DNA of 64,000 nucleotides, taken from assembly GCF_016808335.1 (NCBI RefSeq), contig NC_053141.1, forward strand, positions 7,616,797 through 7,680,796, read 5' to 3'. The position numbers and the translations under genes are program-made. The DNA is from Panicum virgatum (taxonomy: Eukaryota; Streptophyta; Magnoliopsida; Poales; Poaceae). This document shows positions 34,004 to 45,929 of the stretch, piece by piece. A model generated the notes under the pieces. It searched no databases and was not told the DNA's origin. It was given only the letters and a program-made list of their open reading frames with translations. The number at the start of each line of letters is the position of its first letter. The stretch's first letter is position 1.

Positions 34004-34481
34004 AGTAGTACCATGTAATCCCGGCATTTTACATTTCATAAGGCATGGTAGGTTTAGATGCAACAAGAAATTACCTTGTCGCATGCCCATGCCACTGCAA
34101 TTAGTTGTTTATGTTTTCAGTTGAGAGCTTGACTTTGTGTGTTGTAACTTTTACCATTAATTTGCAGTTGTAGCCGGGAATCTATGAAATGTTTGAACTT
34201 GTCCTTAATATTTTCGGAGCTTTTCATGTCACTAGAATACTAGAAAGCACACATTTAATTAATATAATGATAAGAAATAAGAACTAAGAAATGCATTACA
34301 TAATGTGAACCATCAAATTTTACATTATAATACAACGATAATGAAACACACATGACACATGTAGTGGCATGGCAGAACCCATTGCAAACTACGGTAAACA
34401 TATTCCGGACTAACCTTAGGTAATTTTAAAAAAATCACAACAAACACAACGATGCAGCATGTCACTAGCACTAGGGTAGTC

Positions 34482-36013
34482 CTAGTAGCCGTACCCCCAC
34501 GTAGCAAACTGCGTTGAGCCTTCTCCGCAGTATCCACCCATTGCAGGTGGTGCAGGCGGTGGTGCTGGAGTCGCAGGGCCCTTCTTCTTGTGACAAGGGC
34601 AATTGCAGTAAGGAATTGTGCATGGTTCATCCTGTGAACCGGCAGCATTGCTGGTATCATCATCTTCGCCGTCTTTGTTACCCTCGCTCACTTCCTCATA
34701 ATGATTCGCCTTGCATTCCAGATCAAAGATCTTTATCTGGAGGTACTCGATGAACTCTTGAACAGAATCAATTGGTGCAGGATCGACCCACCTAGTAAAA
34801 CCATAGTTTTCTGGAGCATCGGAAGACTGCAAAACAAATTTCATATAAGGTGTCTCCTTGAAGATAAAGAAATGAAACAACCGAGTATTACCCCATGCGT
34901 GTGGACATTTCGAGGTAGGTTATCATATGATGCTTCGTATGTGCCGAACCGCATCTCGAACACCCTTTGTTTAGCCCGCCATGCCTTCAAGTAACTAATG
35001 GTGTACTGGTAAGTCTGCTCAATGTATCGAACAATCATTTTTGGCTCATAATTTAGGTTGTCCATAATCAACCCATATATTTGCTTTGCAACAAAGTCGC
35101 ATGATATATTGCGATGTGAGGGAAGAACTTCTGACAGCAAACAAGTGTGCTCTGTCACAATGGAACATTTCCAGTTCGACTTCCATTTTCCCTTGAATGC
35201 ATGTACTCGCCATAGACATCCATCATTCACACACTTCACCTCATATTCTTTACTGCCAGACTTTACGACTCTGAATTCTCGTTTCAATGATATTGCCCAT
35301 AGTCTCACAGCATCTTTTACGGCTTCAATGTTTGGATATGATGCACCTTGCACTACCTCATTCCCTCTGTACTCCCACTCCTGATTTCGTACGTCTTCTA
35401 CGACATGACTGCCAAAACCATGCTCCTTCCACTCTTTTGGCAATGAGTACTGCTCGTCATCAGATGAGCCCTCATATTCTTCCATCTCTATTGCGGTTTG
35501 GTCTTCTGCCTCCATCTCATCCACAATGCTATGTATCCTCTCTCTCTCATCAGTAAGGCCCTGTGGTCCCATGTTTTGGTTCTCTGTCTCTTCTGACTCA
35601 TCTTGCTCAATATAATTGGTCTCTCTTCCAATACTCGGAGTTGCTTGATCTGCACCATGTTGGATTTCATTTTGTGTCTTCTCCCGGATTTGAACAAGAA
35701 TGGCCAGAGGCCACCCACGCTCTAGAGCTGCTTGCATGTACTTCTGTCAGTCATCAGTGCTGTATATCATCATCAATTCCCATAAATCACTTTCTACGTC
35801 CCAATTAACAAGAGACTGGACAGTGATCACATGTGTCAACGGATCAACACGAAACCCACGCTGCAACCACTTACATATGGAACCAAAACTCCTTTCCAGA
35901 GGTTTATCTATGGCGCTAGATGTGCACTTAAAGGCAGAAAGATCTACTCCATTTGGCCCATACAAAACATTGTAGTCACCATAAAATACTTGAAACTGCA
36001 TCTTGCTCGACAT
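34482..36013 (-). pseudogene. MULE protein: N-terminal region plus Mu DNA-binding domain, catalytic core missing
   Basis: Exon 1 is 36013-34892 and exon 2 is 34826-34482, with a 65-bp GT-AG phase-0 intron. An in-frame TGA at 35747-35749 stands where related proteins usually have Trp. The order is a MULE N-terminal region (FQVFYGDYNVLYGPNGVDLS, 36000-35750), an acidic linker, then a MuDR-type DNA-binding domain (about 35350-35000: YPNIEAVKDAVRLWAISLKREFRVVKS and CVNDGCLWRVHAF) and a helical region. The DDE catalytic domain and SWIM finger expected next are absent. Exon 2 instead gives a short RWVDP segment and a Cys/Pro/Gly-rich tail. This may be an internally deleted derivative or a DNA-binding-only protein. 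Confidence 0.65.
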
Positions 36014-36778
36014 ATCTGTATATCACAGAATATTTATCGAGTTATACTCTTTACTTCACTACCCTATTCAATAATCCGTAAAAACTAAGTATGAAATTCA
36101 ACTGCAACGTATAAGTATTCATAACTACGTGGTGACACTCAAATTCTATACTGCATATGTCAAATTCTATTCTAAATCATAATTAATTTATAAACACATC
36201 TCTAATAGTACTGCAATTGTAATAATAAATGCGTAGTACTAATTTTCTAAACTAATTTACTATTACGTAACTAAAAACTAAAGTATCATTAAACTCCTAC
36301 TTAAATTGTTCTACTATAAAACTAATTAAATTTAATTACTCTACAATACCAATGGAAAAATACATAAACAAAATGTACTAACCTGCAGATCACAAGTGCT
36401 GAATCCGGCAGGGCTTCGCCGCTTTCCTTCTCCTCACCCCTCTCTTTTTTTCTGGATTTTTGGTGGAATTTTCGGGCTCAAATGAGCAGGGAATGGGGGT
36501 CGGACGCTTATATAGGGGTACCCCGGTCGCCCGAGGGGGGGTGACAGGCCCCCCTACCGCGCCTGTGTGCGGGGCCCAGTGGTCGCCCGAGGGGGGCGAC
36601 AGGCCTCCTTTTTTTTGGCCAGGTCCCTCGTTGCAAATTTGAAGAAAAAAAATTACACTTAGGGCGTGTCGCCCTATGGGAGGCGACCAGGGGTATTTTT
36701 AAAATTTTTCAAAAAAGACATATATTTTTAAAATTTTGATTTTTTTAAATATAAAAAAGAAAAAAGCGCGGATATAAA

Positions 36779-37299
36779 GGGATTTCTGGGCTACGCCCAG
36801 AGGTGATCCTAGTGTCCCTAGGCCCATATCCGTCCCTTGCATATATACATAAATATTTTTAATATTGATACTAAATTGTCGATTAATATATATTCTTATT
36901 TACAAAATTCATTTTGGAACTATATATGTTCTCTATGCATGAACACTTTTAGTATAAAATATAAATATTCTTATTTAATATAAAATAAATATAAACTTCT
37001 TATTTAATATTTTTATTACACGTGCCTCCACTAATTTTATAATACGAAAACTATATCCATCTGTTGGCGACCTGGGAGGTATCCCGGATGGTGGGTGGGA
37101 GAAGCAACTGAAGGATGTATCTGGCCAGCAAAGGAGGGAATGGATAAACCCTAAACCCTATACCCTTGCGACGAGCAAATAGCTGATACAATTTATGTCG
37201 CTCAAGAATATGTGAGAGTAACGTATGGATCCAATAATATAAAATAATTTTTTTTATCTCTTACCTTCACATAAGCAGGATACGTTACCATTGTGAACG
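36779..37299. other. AT-rich intergenic DNA
   Basis: About 500 bp with no gene or recognisable repeat, apart from A/T-rich runs. Confidence 0.5.
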
Positions 37300-37420
37300 C
37301 TCTAGGGGGTACAACCCACGACGCATTTTCCGAGAGAAAAGGAGCACTGCATGGCCATACACAGGCATCTCAATCAAAACATCCATATCAACGGTCAGCA
37401 GTCAGCATTTATCCCCTGAG
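37300..37420. repeat. Diverged copy of the P450-B 3' flank
   Basis: Shares the phrases CACGACGCATTTTCCGA and AGGAGCACTGCATGGCCATACACA, then CATCTCAATCAAAACATCC, in the same order as 11515-11600. No P450 sequence lies beside it. Confidence 0.7.
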
Positions 37421-37528
37421 CACACCACATTGGACTGATTGCTGCTTGGGACCAATCAACGTTTGCAGATGCAACAAATTTCTCTCCCAGTTTGCCACAC
37501 TCAGGAGTGCCCAACTTGGCCTTGGGAT

Positions 37529-37569
37529 CTTCCGTTGGGATTAAATCAGAACCACATGCCTAACTCAAA
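37529..37569. repeat. 41-bp direct repeat, copy 1 (copy 2 at 38737-38777)
   Basis: The segment beginning CTTCCGTTGGGATTAAATC is repeated exactly at 38737-38777, bracketing the inverted gene remnant. This could be a duplication scar or a relic of flanking target sequence. Confidence 0.8.
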
Positions 37570-37780
37570 ATCCACTAACCAAATAGAAGATAAGAATCAT
37601 CTCTCTTTAAGCTTCTCATCGCAACCAAAGCAAAGGGATTGTGAAAAAAAAGTTCAACTCCCACCCGAAAAAAAAAACTATTTTTCAAATTTCACAATAC
37701 ATCTCATGGTTCTATCTATACATAGATACTACACGTGAACATATGCCTCGTCTTCTATAGTTCCATTCTTTTGGTATATA

Positions 37781-38672
37781 TTATCCTTTGGCGAAAACAA
37801 AGACTTCGACACCTTTTGAGTTTGACGACCAAGGGATCTTGGTGAAGAATAAGTCGGAAAGTTTTTCGTCTTGCTTTGATTTGAAGTCTTGATATATCAA
37901 GTACTTAAAGATTGTCACAAGGCCATCAACTGAAGCCCTACCAAATGCATGTGACAAGAAGCCAAGACCACAACTAGGAATACTAGTACAGGGTACCAGA
38001 CTACCTGTGCAGCTTTTCAAATTTCAACAGTGCTAGGTGCTAGGACAAAGACAAGTCTAACTGAAATAGAATGCTGCTACTCTTCTGAACTCTCAAGGAT
38101 ACCTTTAAATTTGGTGGCAACTGCAGAGCAACACTTCCACACCAAACTAATGCAGGGTAGCATATCTCAACGTTTAGTCCACATTCTTTCCACTCGTCAC
38201 TGTTGCCGATGGCTAGTGTTGAAGACTTGAAGTACTTTGACTGACAGGGTACTGAAAGTGAGAATTCGAGGAAAATTAAACAAAGTGATTGGTCATCAGG
38301 TTCTGCAATAGAAGGATGGAAACAAAGTCAAAGTACGGGACCACTGGCGGCTTTGGAAGCTCTCGGACAACAAATTTCACAGCCTTTTTTTCACGGAAAT
38401 ATTCATCTTAATATGCTGGAGCACGTGGACATCACGCAACAACATCATTTTGAAGAATGAAGATTTCTCCATTGAAGGATCGGAGGTGTATTTCACACGT
38501 GAAATTTGTCATGGTTAGTTGGTTACCCATAGGGCAAAAAGAAAGTATTTCCCAAGAATTGTACAATGGCTATAGGCTCATTTGTAATCTGGTCACTTGT
38601 CCTGTTACATAACAAAATATGATCTTCGGTCGGCGTGCTTTCCTCCAATAATATTAATATCTCACCTTCAGG
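37781..38672 (-). pseudogene. Most complete version of the unknown gene remnant (inverted)
   Basis: Reading from 38672 down to 37781, this matches the plus-strand remnants at 427-2030 and 44220-45130: the GGTGAGATATTATTGGAGG segment, the TTGCAGAACCTGATGA acceptor region and the CAGTACC...AAGTACTTCAA exon. It continues past the point where those are truncated, to a final open stretch (38020-37781, ending FVFAKG). Insertions and at least one stop interrupt it, and no protein family is recognised. Unlike the other two copies it lacks the TIR transposon. Confidence 0.45.
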
Positions 38673-38810
38673 CCGTGTTTAGTTTCAAAAATTTTCCCCC
38701 AAAAAAAACATCACATCGGAAGTTTCCCCCAAAAAACTTCCGTTGGGATTAAATCAGAACCACATGCCTAACTCAAACTGCACAAGTACACTAGGGTTGA
38801 TAGGGACAAC

Positions 38811-41800
38811 TGTCGGATTGCGATTCCGGCAAGTCCACCAGGGGTATGTCCGGCGGTAGATTTCAGGTGAAGGATCACAAAACCATTAACTTGATGGTAA
38901 CACAAGACAACGATTTAGACAAGTTCGGACCGCTCGGAAGCGTAATACCCTACATCCTGTTTGGGGTGGATCTGTATTGCCTTGAATTCGAGATGTGGAG
39001 CCGCCGAGGCCGGGGCCGTCGAGGCTGGTGTGGTATGATGTGTTGTAGATGGATCCTGTGGGTACCCCCAAAGACTCCTTTATATAGTCCAGGAGCCTTG
39101 GGTTACAAGTAAGGGTTTAGATCTAGGGTTGTTTACAAGGAAGCAGGTCGATTATAATCTCTAGATATATGGCATTTATGTTGAGCCTCCATCCTGATCC
39201 GTTGAGGACCCTTTCGTCGTCCAGCCGAGTGCATGTCCGCCGTGTAGTCTGAGCAGAGTAGTCGAGCAGGGTAGTCACCTGGACTAAGGGACCCAACTCG
39301 GCAGGGAGGTACCCAGGTCTACCTCCGTCACGCCCCCGAGCGCTAAAGGGCTGAGCTGAATCTTGATGTTGCTTGCGAAGTCGTTCGGTGCTCATGACAC
39401 ACCTTTCTGGGTTTAAATTCTTCGTTGAAAAAAATGTGCACCTAAGCGCACCCATTGGGTGTAGCCCCCGAGCCTCGGAAGGTTTTGAAGAAGCATTTCG
39501 AGGGTCATTAAGTCGAGCTCCTTTTCTTGTACTTAGAATGCTTGAGCATCCCAGAAGGCTTATGTAGCTTCTGGCCATCCCTGTAAGACAGCCAGCCGAG
39601 TCACAGAGACTCATCAGGTCATGTGGCGGCACCCAGCCCTTGGAGGTACTAGCAGGGTCACGGAGACATGCCGAGCGGCGCCCAGCACCTTGAGGCACTG
39701 GCAGGGTCACGGAAACACGCCGAGTGGAGTGGCGGCACCCAGCTCTCGGAGGTGCTGGCAGGGTCACGGAGACATGCCGAGCATCACCCAGCACCCTGAG
39801 GCACTAGCAAGGTCACGGAGACACGCCGAGTGGAGTAGCGGCACCCAGCCCCCGGAGGCACTGGCAAGGTCACGGAAACATGCCGAGCGACGCCCAGCAC
39901 CCTGAGGCACTAGCAAGGTCACGGAGACACGCCGAGTGGAGTAGCGGCACCCAGCCCCCGGAGGTGCTGGCAGGGTCACGGAGACAGGCCGAGCGGCGCC
40001 CAGCACCCTGAGGTACTGGCAGGGTCACGGAGACCCGCCGAGTGGAGTAGCGGCACCCAGCCCCCGGAGGTGCTGGCAGGGTCATGGAGACATGCTGAGC
40101 GGCGCCCAGCACCCTGAGGTACTGGCAGGGTCATGGAGACACGCCGAGTGGAGTAGCGGCACCCAGCCCCCGGAGGTGCTGGCAGGGTCACGGAGACATG
40201 CCGAGCGGCGCCCAGCACCCTGAGGTACTTGCAGGGTCACGGAGACACGCCGAGTCGAGTAGCGGCACCCAGCCCCCGGAGGTGCTGGCAGGGTCATGGA
40301 GACATGCCGAGCGGCACCCAGCACCCAAAGGTACTGGCAGATCTACGGAGATACGCCGAATGGAGTAGCGGCACCCAGCCCCTGGAGGTGCTGGCAGGGT
40401 CACGGAGACATGCCGAGCGGCGCCCAGCACCCTGAGGTACTAGTAGGGTCACGGAGACACGCCGAGTAGAGTAGCGGCACCCAGCCCCCGGAGGTGCTCG
40501 CAGGGTCATGGAGACATGCCGAGCGGCGCCCAGCACCCTGAGGTACTGGCAGGTCCACGGAGACATGTTGAGTGGAGTAGCGGCACCCAGCCCCCGGAGG
40601 TGCTGGCAGGGTCACGGAGACATTCCGAGCGGCACCTAGCACCCTGAGGTACTGGCAGGGTCACGGAGACACGCCGAGTGGAGCAGCGGCACCCTGCCCC
40701 CGGAGGTGCTGGCAGAGTCACGGAGACAGGCCGGGCGGCGCCCAGCACCCTGACGTACTGGCAGATCCACGGAGACACATCGAGTGGAGTAGCGGCACCC
40801 AGCCCCCGGAGGTGCTGGCAGGGTCACGGAGACATGCCGAGCGGCGCCTAGCACCCTGAGGTACTAGCAGGGTCACGGAGATACGCCGAGTGGAGTACCG
40901 GCACCCAGCCCCCGGAGGTGCTAGCAGGATCACGGAGACATGCCGAGCGGCGCCCAGCACCCTGAGGTACTGGCAGGTCCACGGAGACACACCAAGTGGA
41001 GTAGCGGCACCCAGCCCCCGGAGGTGCTGGCGGGGTCACGGAGACATGCCGAGCGGCGCCCAGCACCCTTAGGTACTGGCTGGGTCACGGAGACACACCG
41101 AGTAGAGTAGCGGCACCCAGCCCCCGGAGGTGCTGGCAGGGTCACGGAGACATGCCTAGCGGCGCCCAGCACCTTAAGCTACTGGCAGGTCCATGGAGAC
41201 ATGCCGAGTGGAGTAGCGGCACCCAGCCCCCGAAGGTGCTGGCAGGGTCACGGAGACATGCCGAGCGGCGCCCAGCACCCTGAGGTACTAGCAGGGTCAA
41301 GGAGACACACCGAGTGGACTAGCGGGACCCAGCCCTCGGAGGTGTTGGTAGGGTCACGGAGACATGCCGAGCGGCGCCTAGCACCCTGAGGTACTGGCAG
41401 GATCACGGAGACACGCCGAGTGGAGCCGCTGCACCTAGCCCCCGGAGGTGCTGGCAGGGTCACGGAGACATGCCGAGCGGAGTAGCGGCACCCAGGCCCC
41501 GGAGGTGCTGGCAAGGTCACGGAGACGTGCCTAGCGTCGCCCAGCACCCTGAGGTACTGGCAGGGTCACGGAGACACGCCGAGTAGAGTAGTGGCACCCA
41601 GCCCCAGAGGTGCTGGTAGGGTCACGGAGACATGTCGAGCGGCGTGCAGCACCCTGAGGTACTGGCAGGGTCACGGAGACACGCCGAGTGGAGTAGCGGC
41701 ACCCAGCTCCGGAGGTGCTGGTAGGCTCACGGAGACATGCCGAGCGGATCCCAGCACCCTGAGGTACTGGCAGGGTCACGGAGACACGCCAAGTGGAGTA

Positions 41801-42180
41801 GCGGCACCCAGCCCCCGGAGGTGATGGCAGGGTCAAGGAGACATGCCGAGCGGCACCCAACACCCTGAGGTACTGGCAGGGTCATGGAGACACGCCGAGT
41901 GGCGCTCAGCACCCTAAGGTACTGGCAGACCACATAGAAAGTTGGGAACATGCATGACATGTTCGGCAGCAGTCGCGGAGACTTGAGAATATTGTCGCAG
42001 AGACTTAAAAATATTTAGTAACTAACGCTTATAAAAGCACGTCTTAGCTTGATCGATGGATGAGTCGAAGTAGTCGATACCCCGAGCAGGCTGCTGTCGA
42101 AGTAGTTGGCGTGACCGCTATAACCGAGCAGGTGGTTGTGCCCGAGCGGGTTGCCGTCGCGGAGGTCAGCATGGTAACTA
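38811..42180. mobile_element. LTR-retroelement-like remnant containing a minisatellite
   Basis: Starts with an LTR-like TGTCGGATTGCG and has GC-rich, non-genic sequence of the type seen in LTR and untranslated parts of grass Ty3 elements, followed by the 106-bp array and CGAGCAGG-containing sequence to about 42180. No target duplication, PBS or pol gene was found, so bounds and family are uncertain. Confidence 0.4.
39625..41935. repeat. Minisatellite array, about 22 copies of a 106-bp dimeric unit
   Basis: The unit combines two related halves, each beginning GGTCACGGAGACA. One continues CGCCGAGTGGAGTAGCGG and the other TGCCGAGCGGCGCCCAG. Copies differ by scattered substitutions and small indels, mostly near the ends (41240-41940). 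Because 106 is not a multiple of three, the many 80-aa minus-strand open frames spaced by 106 bp are artefacts of the repeat. Confidence 0.95.
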
Positions 42181-42684
42181 TTTAGAATACTTGGAACAAA
42201 ATATTTTTCAAAAGAACATCTCGGAAACATAAGGTAAACATAAAAGACTGAAAAAAGAAAAAAAAATACTAGGTATAGCAAAATGTAAAGTAAAAATTTA
42301 TACATATGTATATAGATTATGCACATAAAGGATCCACATGAGTACAAATATTAAATATTGCTACGACAAAAAAACTAATTGAATGGAAAAGTGAAAAAAA
42401 CAAAAGGAAAAAAAATCAAGTACGTACCTGTGCAGGGTGGGAGCGGCTGCCGCGGTGCAGGGTGGGAGCGGCTGCCGCACGTGGACCGCTCGTCCGTTGC
42501 GCGCCAGCAAGGGTTGGGGCGAGAGTCCTCAGAATTGGATACATATATGGTGCGCGCGGTACACCGTACACGCACATGACTCTTCCGCGGACGCTCCCCC
42601 ACTACAAAATTGGTCTCAAACTATAGCCAGCATTTTTTTTATATCTTTCTATCCATCTGAGTAGGGTGACTGCATCATGGGGAA

Positions 42685-44108
42685 TGAAAGTGATCGGGTG
42701 CTCTCACCTAAGAGGGGGAGGGGGTGAATTAGGTACTAATAAAAAACTTGACATATGGGTCAAACTAGTTTGCACAAAACTTAAACTAATTCAAGCTATC
42801 TAGATGTGCAACTAGGTTGTTCTAGTGTGAAACCCCTATCCCAAAAGAGTTATGCACCCTATAGTCTTTCCTAACAAAAAATTATTCTATGAAAATAAAG
42901 GCACAAAGGTTGCAAGTATTAAATGCGGAAGCTTAAAGAGCGGGATAGGAGATAGCAAACTCTTGACGCGGGTGTTTATCCTGTGGTTTGGTTAGCCACA
43001 AAGGCACACCTACATCCACATTGTTGTAGCACTCACTAAGAGTATTGCTACTCGGCCACCAAGTCTCTTCCGTAAACACAATCACGGTCACCTTGCCCCC
43101 GGGTTCCACTAAGGAGCTTCTCCACAAAGGTTGGGGGTCTCCACGTCCCCCGTACAAAGTGTCGTCACCGCTCCACACCAAGTCGGAGGGTCGATGACGT
43201 TGCCGGCGAGCTCCACGCTCCAAGGTGCCGGCGCACCAAGCTCTTGTTTTGGTTCGCTAATGAACCACAGCACAAAGGCTCGAAGCCTTGCAATCTCACT
43301 CACTAAGAGCTAATCCTTTACACACCACTCTCAAAGTGTGCTAAGGGCTAAGGATATAATCTTGATGCTCTTGTATGGCTTGGAGATGTTCTTGGGTATG
43401 TGTGGGATGTCCAGCAACTCCAGCAAACTTCAAATGGCCGGGGTGAGGCGTATATATAGGCCACCAAGTCTTGTAGCCGTTGCTCCAACGGTCAACAGAA
43501 AATCTGTGTATCATCGGATGAACCGATGCCTCTGCCTGGGGTAGCGGCGGTTCATCCGGTCACTCTCAGACCCAAAGTAGCCATTGAGCTTCTGTCAGCT
43601 GACACAGTGACCACCGGTTCATCCGATGCTTAGCCGTCGGTTAAACCGGTCACTCACAGCACTCAACTCTTCTGCTGACGTCATTACACCGATGCTTTGC
43701 TCCGATGCATCACCGGTTCATCCGGTGCTGAAGAATCTTCTTCTGGGCACTTTACATCGTCTTTGGAACATAGTATGCCCAATGCACCGATGTCTTTCGT
43801 GGATGCGTCGGTTCAACCGGTGCCTCACAGGCTTGCATCAAAAGCCAGGCCATCGGATCATCCGACAACCATCGGATGCACCGATGCCTATAGCATCGGT
43901 TCTTCCGGTGCTACTGAAGTATCTCTGTCTTGATTTCTTTGACTTTGATTTCTTCACGGTCTCTTCAATTCTTGTTAATCGAAATGTTCACTTAACAACA
44001 CGGAATCTAGAAATGTTCACTTAACAATAGTATTAATCCCATTGATTGCGTTGTTAATCGATCACCAAAATCACTCGAAATGACATAAATGGTGCCATGT
44101 TCGTTTCA
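42685..44108 (-). mobile_element. Solo LTR with ACCGGTTCATCCGGTG motifs (block 2 only)
   Basis: Ends TGAAAGTGATC and TTCGTTTCA. The flanks are GGGAA at 42680-42684 and GGGA(C) at 44109-44113, interrupting a sequence that is continuous at 316-332 in block 1. It is related, in opposite orientation, to the LTR at 22002-23459: same overall organisation and a GAGGGGGAGGGGGTGAAT stretch near one end. Orientation is inferred from that relationship. No internal genes are present. Confidence 0.82.
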
Positions 44109-45130
44109 GGGACCTCAAGGTCCCCCTTTACTTTCTCCCCGTGGATGAAATTGGGTTCAGTTTTTTTGTATTTCTCACTTCAAACGGCACATCTGCTTCT
44201 CATACTGTCTGTGGCCACAGTAACCAACTGAAGGTGAGATATTATTGGAGGAAAGCACGCCGAAAGAAGATCATATGTAATTTTCCCATCGTTCTATTGC
44301 AGAACCTGATGATCAAGAACTTTGTTTTCCTCCAACTCTCATTTTCAGTACCTGTCAAAGCACTTCAACACGGCCAACACTTGGCATGGGCAACAGTGAG
44401 GACGGGGAAAGAATGTGGATTAGATGTTGAGATGCTACTTTACATTGGCCCTGTTTGGATACCAGGGTTAGAGTTGGAGTTGGCTTTTTTGCCACTAACC
44501 CAAAAAAATCCAAACAGGGTGGGTTAGAGTGTATCTAACCCACCCAAAAAACTATCCCCTCCTAGGGGTGCTTATTTGGGTTTGTAACGAATATGACACC
44601 ATTTAGGCAGCGGAGGCTAGGCCGAAGGAGGGTGGCGCCGCCGAAGAGGAGCCGCCGGAGAGGATATGCCGGGGAGGGAGGGAGAGGGAGAGACTGGCAC
44701 TGGGAGGAGGCGCAAAGAGAGAACAGTGTAGAGAGATAGGAAAGAAGGGAAGAAAGAGGTGGCCACACCAGATCCGGCTAGAAAGAAGATTTAAAATAGA
44801 CAAATGATTGAAAAAGTGTTTTTATTGTAGTCTAACCCTTGCATCCAAACACCATTTTGGTTAGAGTTAGTTCAGAATTAGTCATGAGCAAGAAACTAAC
44901 TCTAACATGTAATCCAGTTAGAGTATCCAAACAGGGCCATTAGTTGTGGAAGTGCAGCTCTGCATGCAGCCGCTACGAAAATTATAGCTATCAAGAGAAG
45001 AAGATATCCTTGGGAGTCCACAAGAGTAGCAGCATTCTATTTTAATTACACTTGTCCTGTCCTAGCACCTAGCACTGTTGAAAAGCTGCAAGATACTCCT
45101 GGTCTTGGCTTCTTTCCACATGCAGTTGGC
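44109..45130 (+). pseudogene. Block-2 copy of the unknown gene remnant
   Basis: Counterpart of 301-2030, split by the TIR transposon at 44447-44938. It contains the same acceptor-like TTGCAG near 44300 and the same GLGF-containing tail near 45110. It is not open across its length and its function is unknown. Confidence 0.45.
44447..44938. mobile_element. TIR DNA transposon, internally shortened copy
   Basis: Same ends and ATT flanks as the element at 658-1829, but only 492 bp. The GC-rich cargo is missing, and at the junction (about 44582-44604) there is a short filler, GTAACGAATATGACACC, not found in block 1. Confidence 0.85.
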
Positions 45131-45371
45131 CAGGCTCCAGTTTTTTTTAAGAAAAGAGGTGCCTGAAATTTTATTGCAAAAGATAACGATGTCTTTACAT
45201 GTTACAAGAGGCTAGTAAACTACGGCAAATATCGAGGCAAGGCTGCACGGAGGCAGCTTTACTGCCCTTCTGCACGAAATTTTACATATCGGTAAATTTG
45301 TTGCTTACAACAAGATCTATCGACTGCTGAAAAAATATCGGCTTGGGAACACACAAAGCAAAACATATGTA

Positions 45372-45630
45372 CTCCCTCCATATAAGAAATAGATGACGTT
45401 TAGAACAGCGACACGGTCTTCAAAGTATAACTTTGACCGCTTATTTTTATAAAAATATTTGTTGAAAAGTGATATATGTATATTTTTATGAAAATGTTTC
45501 TTAAGACAAATCTATTCATATAATTTTCACATTTTCAAACTCAATAACTTAAAAATTATTCATGATTTATATTCTCAATGTTTGACTCAAATCTTGTCCA
45601 AAACATCATCTAAATCCTATATGGAGGGAG
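45372..45630. mobile_element. Stowaway-type MITE, block-2 copy
   Basis: Orthologous to 2262-2520, with TA flanks at 45370-45371 and 45631-45632. The second Stowaway of block 1 is absent about 27 bp further on. Confidence 0.9.
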
Positions 45631-45929
45631 TAAGGTGTAAATGTCTTCTTATATTATATATTGTTCCCAAAAGTTAATTTATTAAGAAAAATTGATGTGT
45701 GCTCTTTTTACATTTATTTTTTTTGCTAGAATACTTTTATCTATAGTTTGGAACATCAGGAATCATATAGATTTTGGCAAAAAAAAATCGACTCATAAAT
45801 ATTGATTCTCCACAAAAGATATCAATCTAGTATAATGAAAGAAGATTATTCGGCACAAAAACAAACCATAAAGCACATAACATGACAAAAGTTTACCACT
45901 ACACAGTACATCACAAACATGATCAGGAC

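Larger units (their letters stand above)
32801..36769. mobile_element. Mutator-like element (MULE), 3.97 kb
   Basis: Long inverted repeats (32801-33130 and 36381-36769) bound the element and share a T-rich tip, GTCGCCC/GGGCGAC palindromic motifs and a distal GCACTTGTGATCT segment. The 9-bp target duplication GGATATAAA is at 32792-32800 and 36770-36778. Two genes point at each other from the TIRs, the convergent layout of maize MuDR. The minus-strand gene has the MULE N-terminal and Mu DNA-binding regions but no catalytic core, so the copy is non-autonomous. Confidence 0.9.

Noticed and set aside
39764..41960. Series of about 80-aa minus-strand open frames spaced 106 bp apart
   Set aside because: Products of the 106-bp minisatellite; the period is not a multiple of three and each frame restarts separately.
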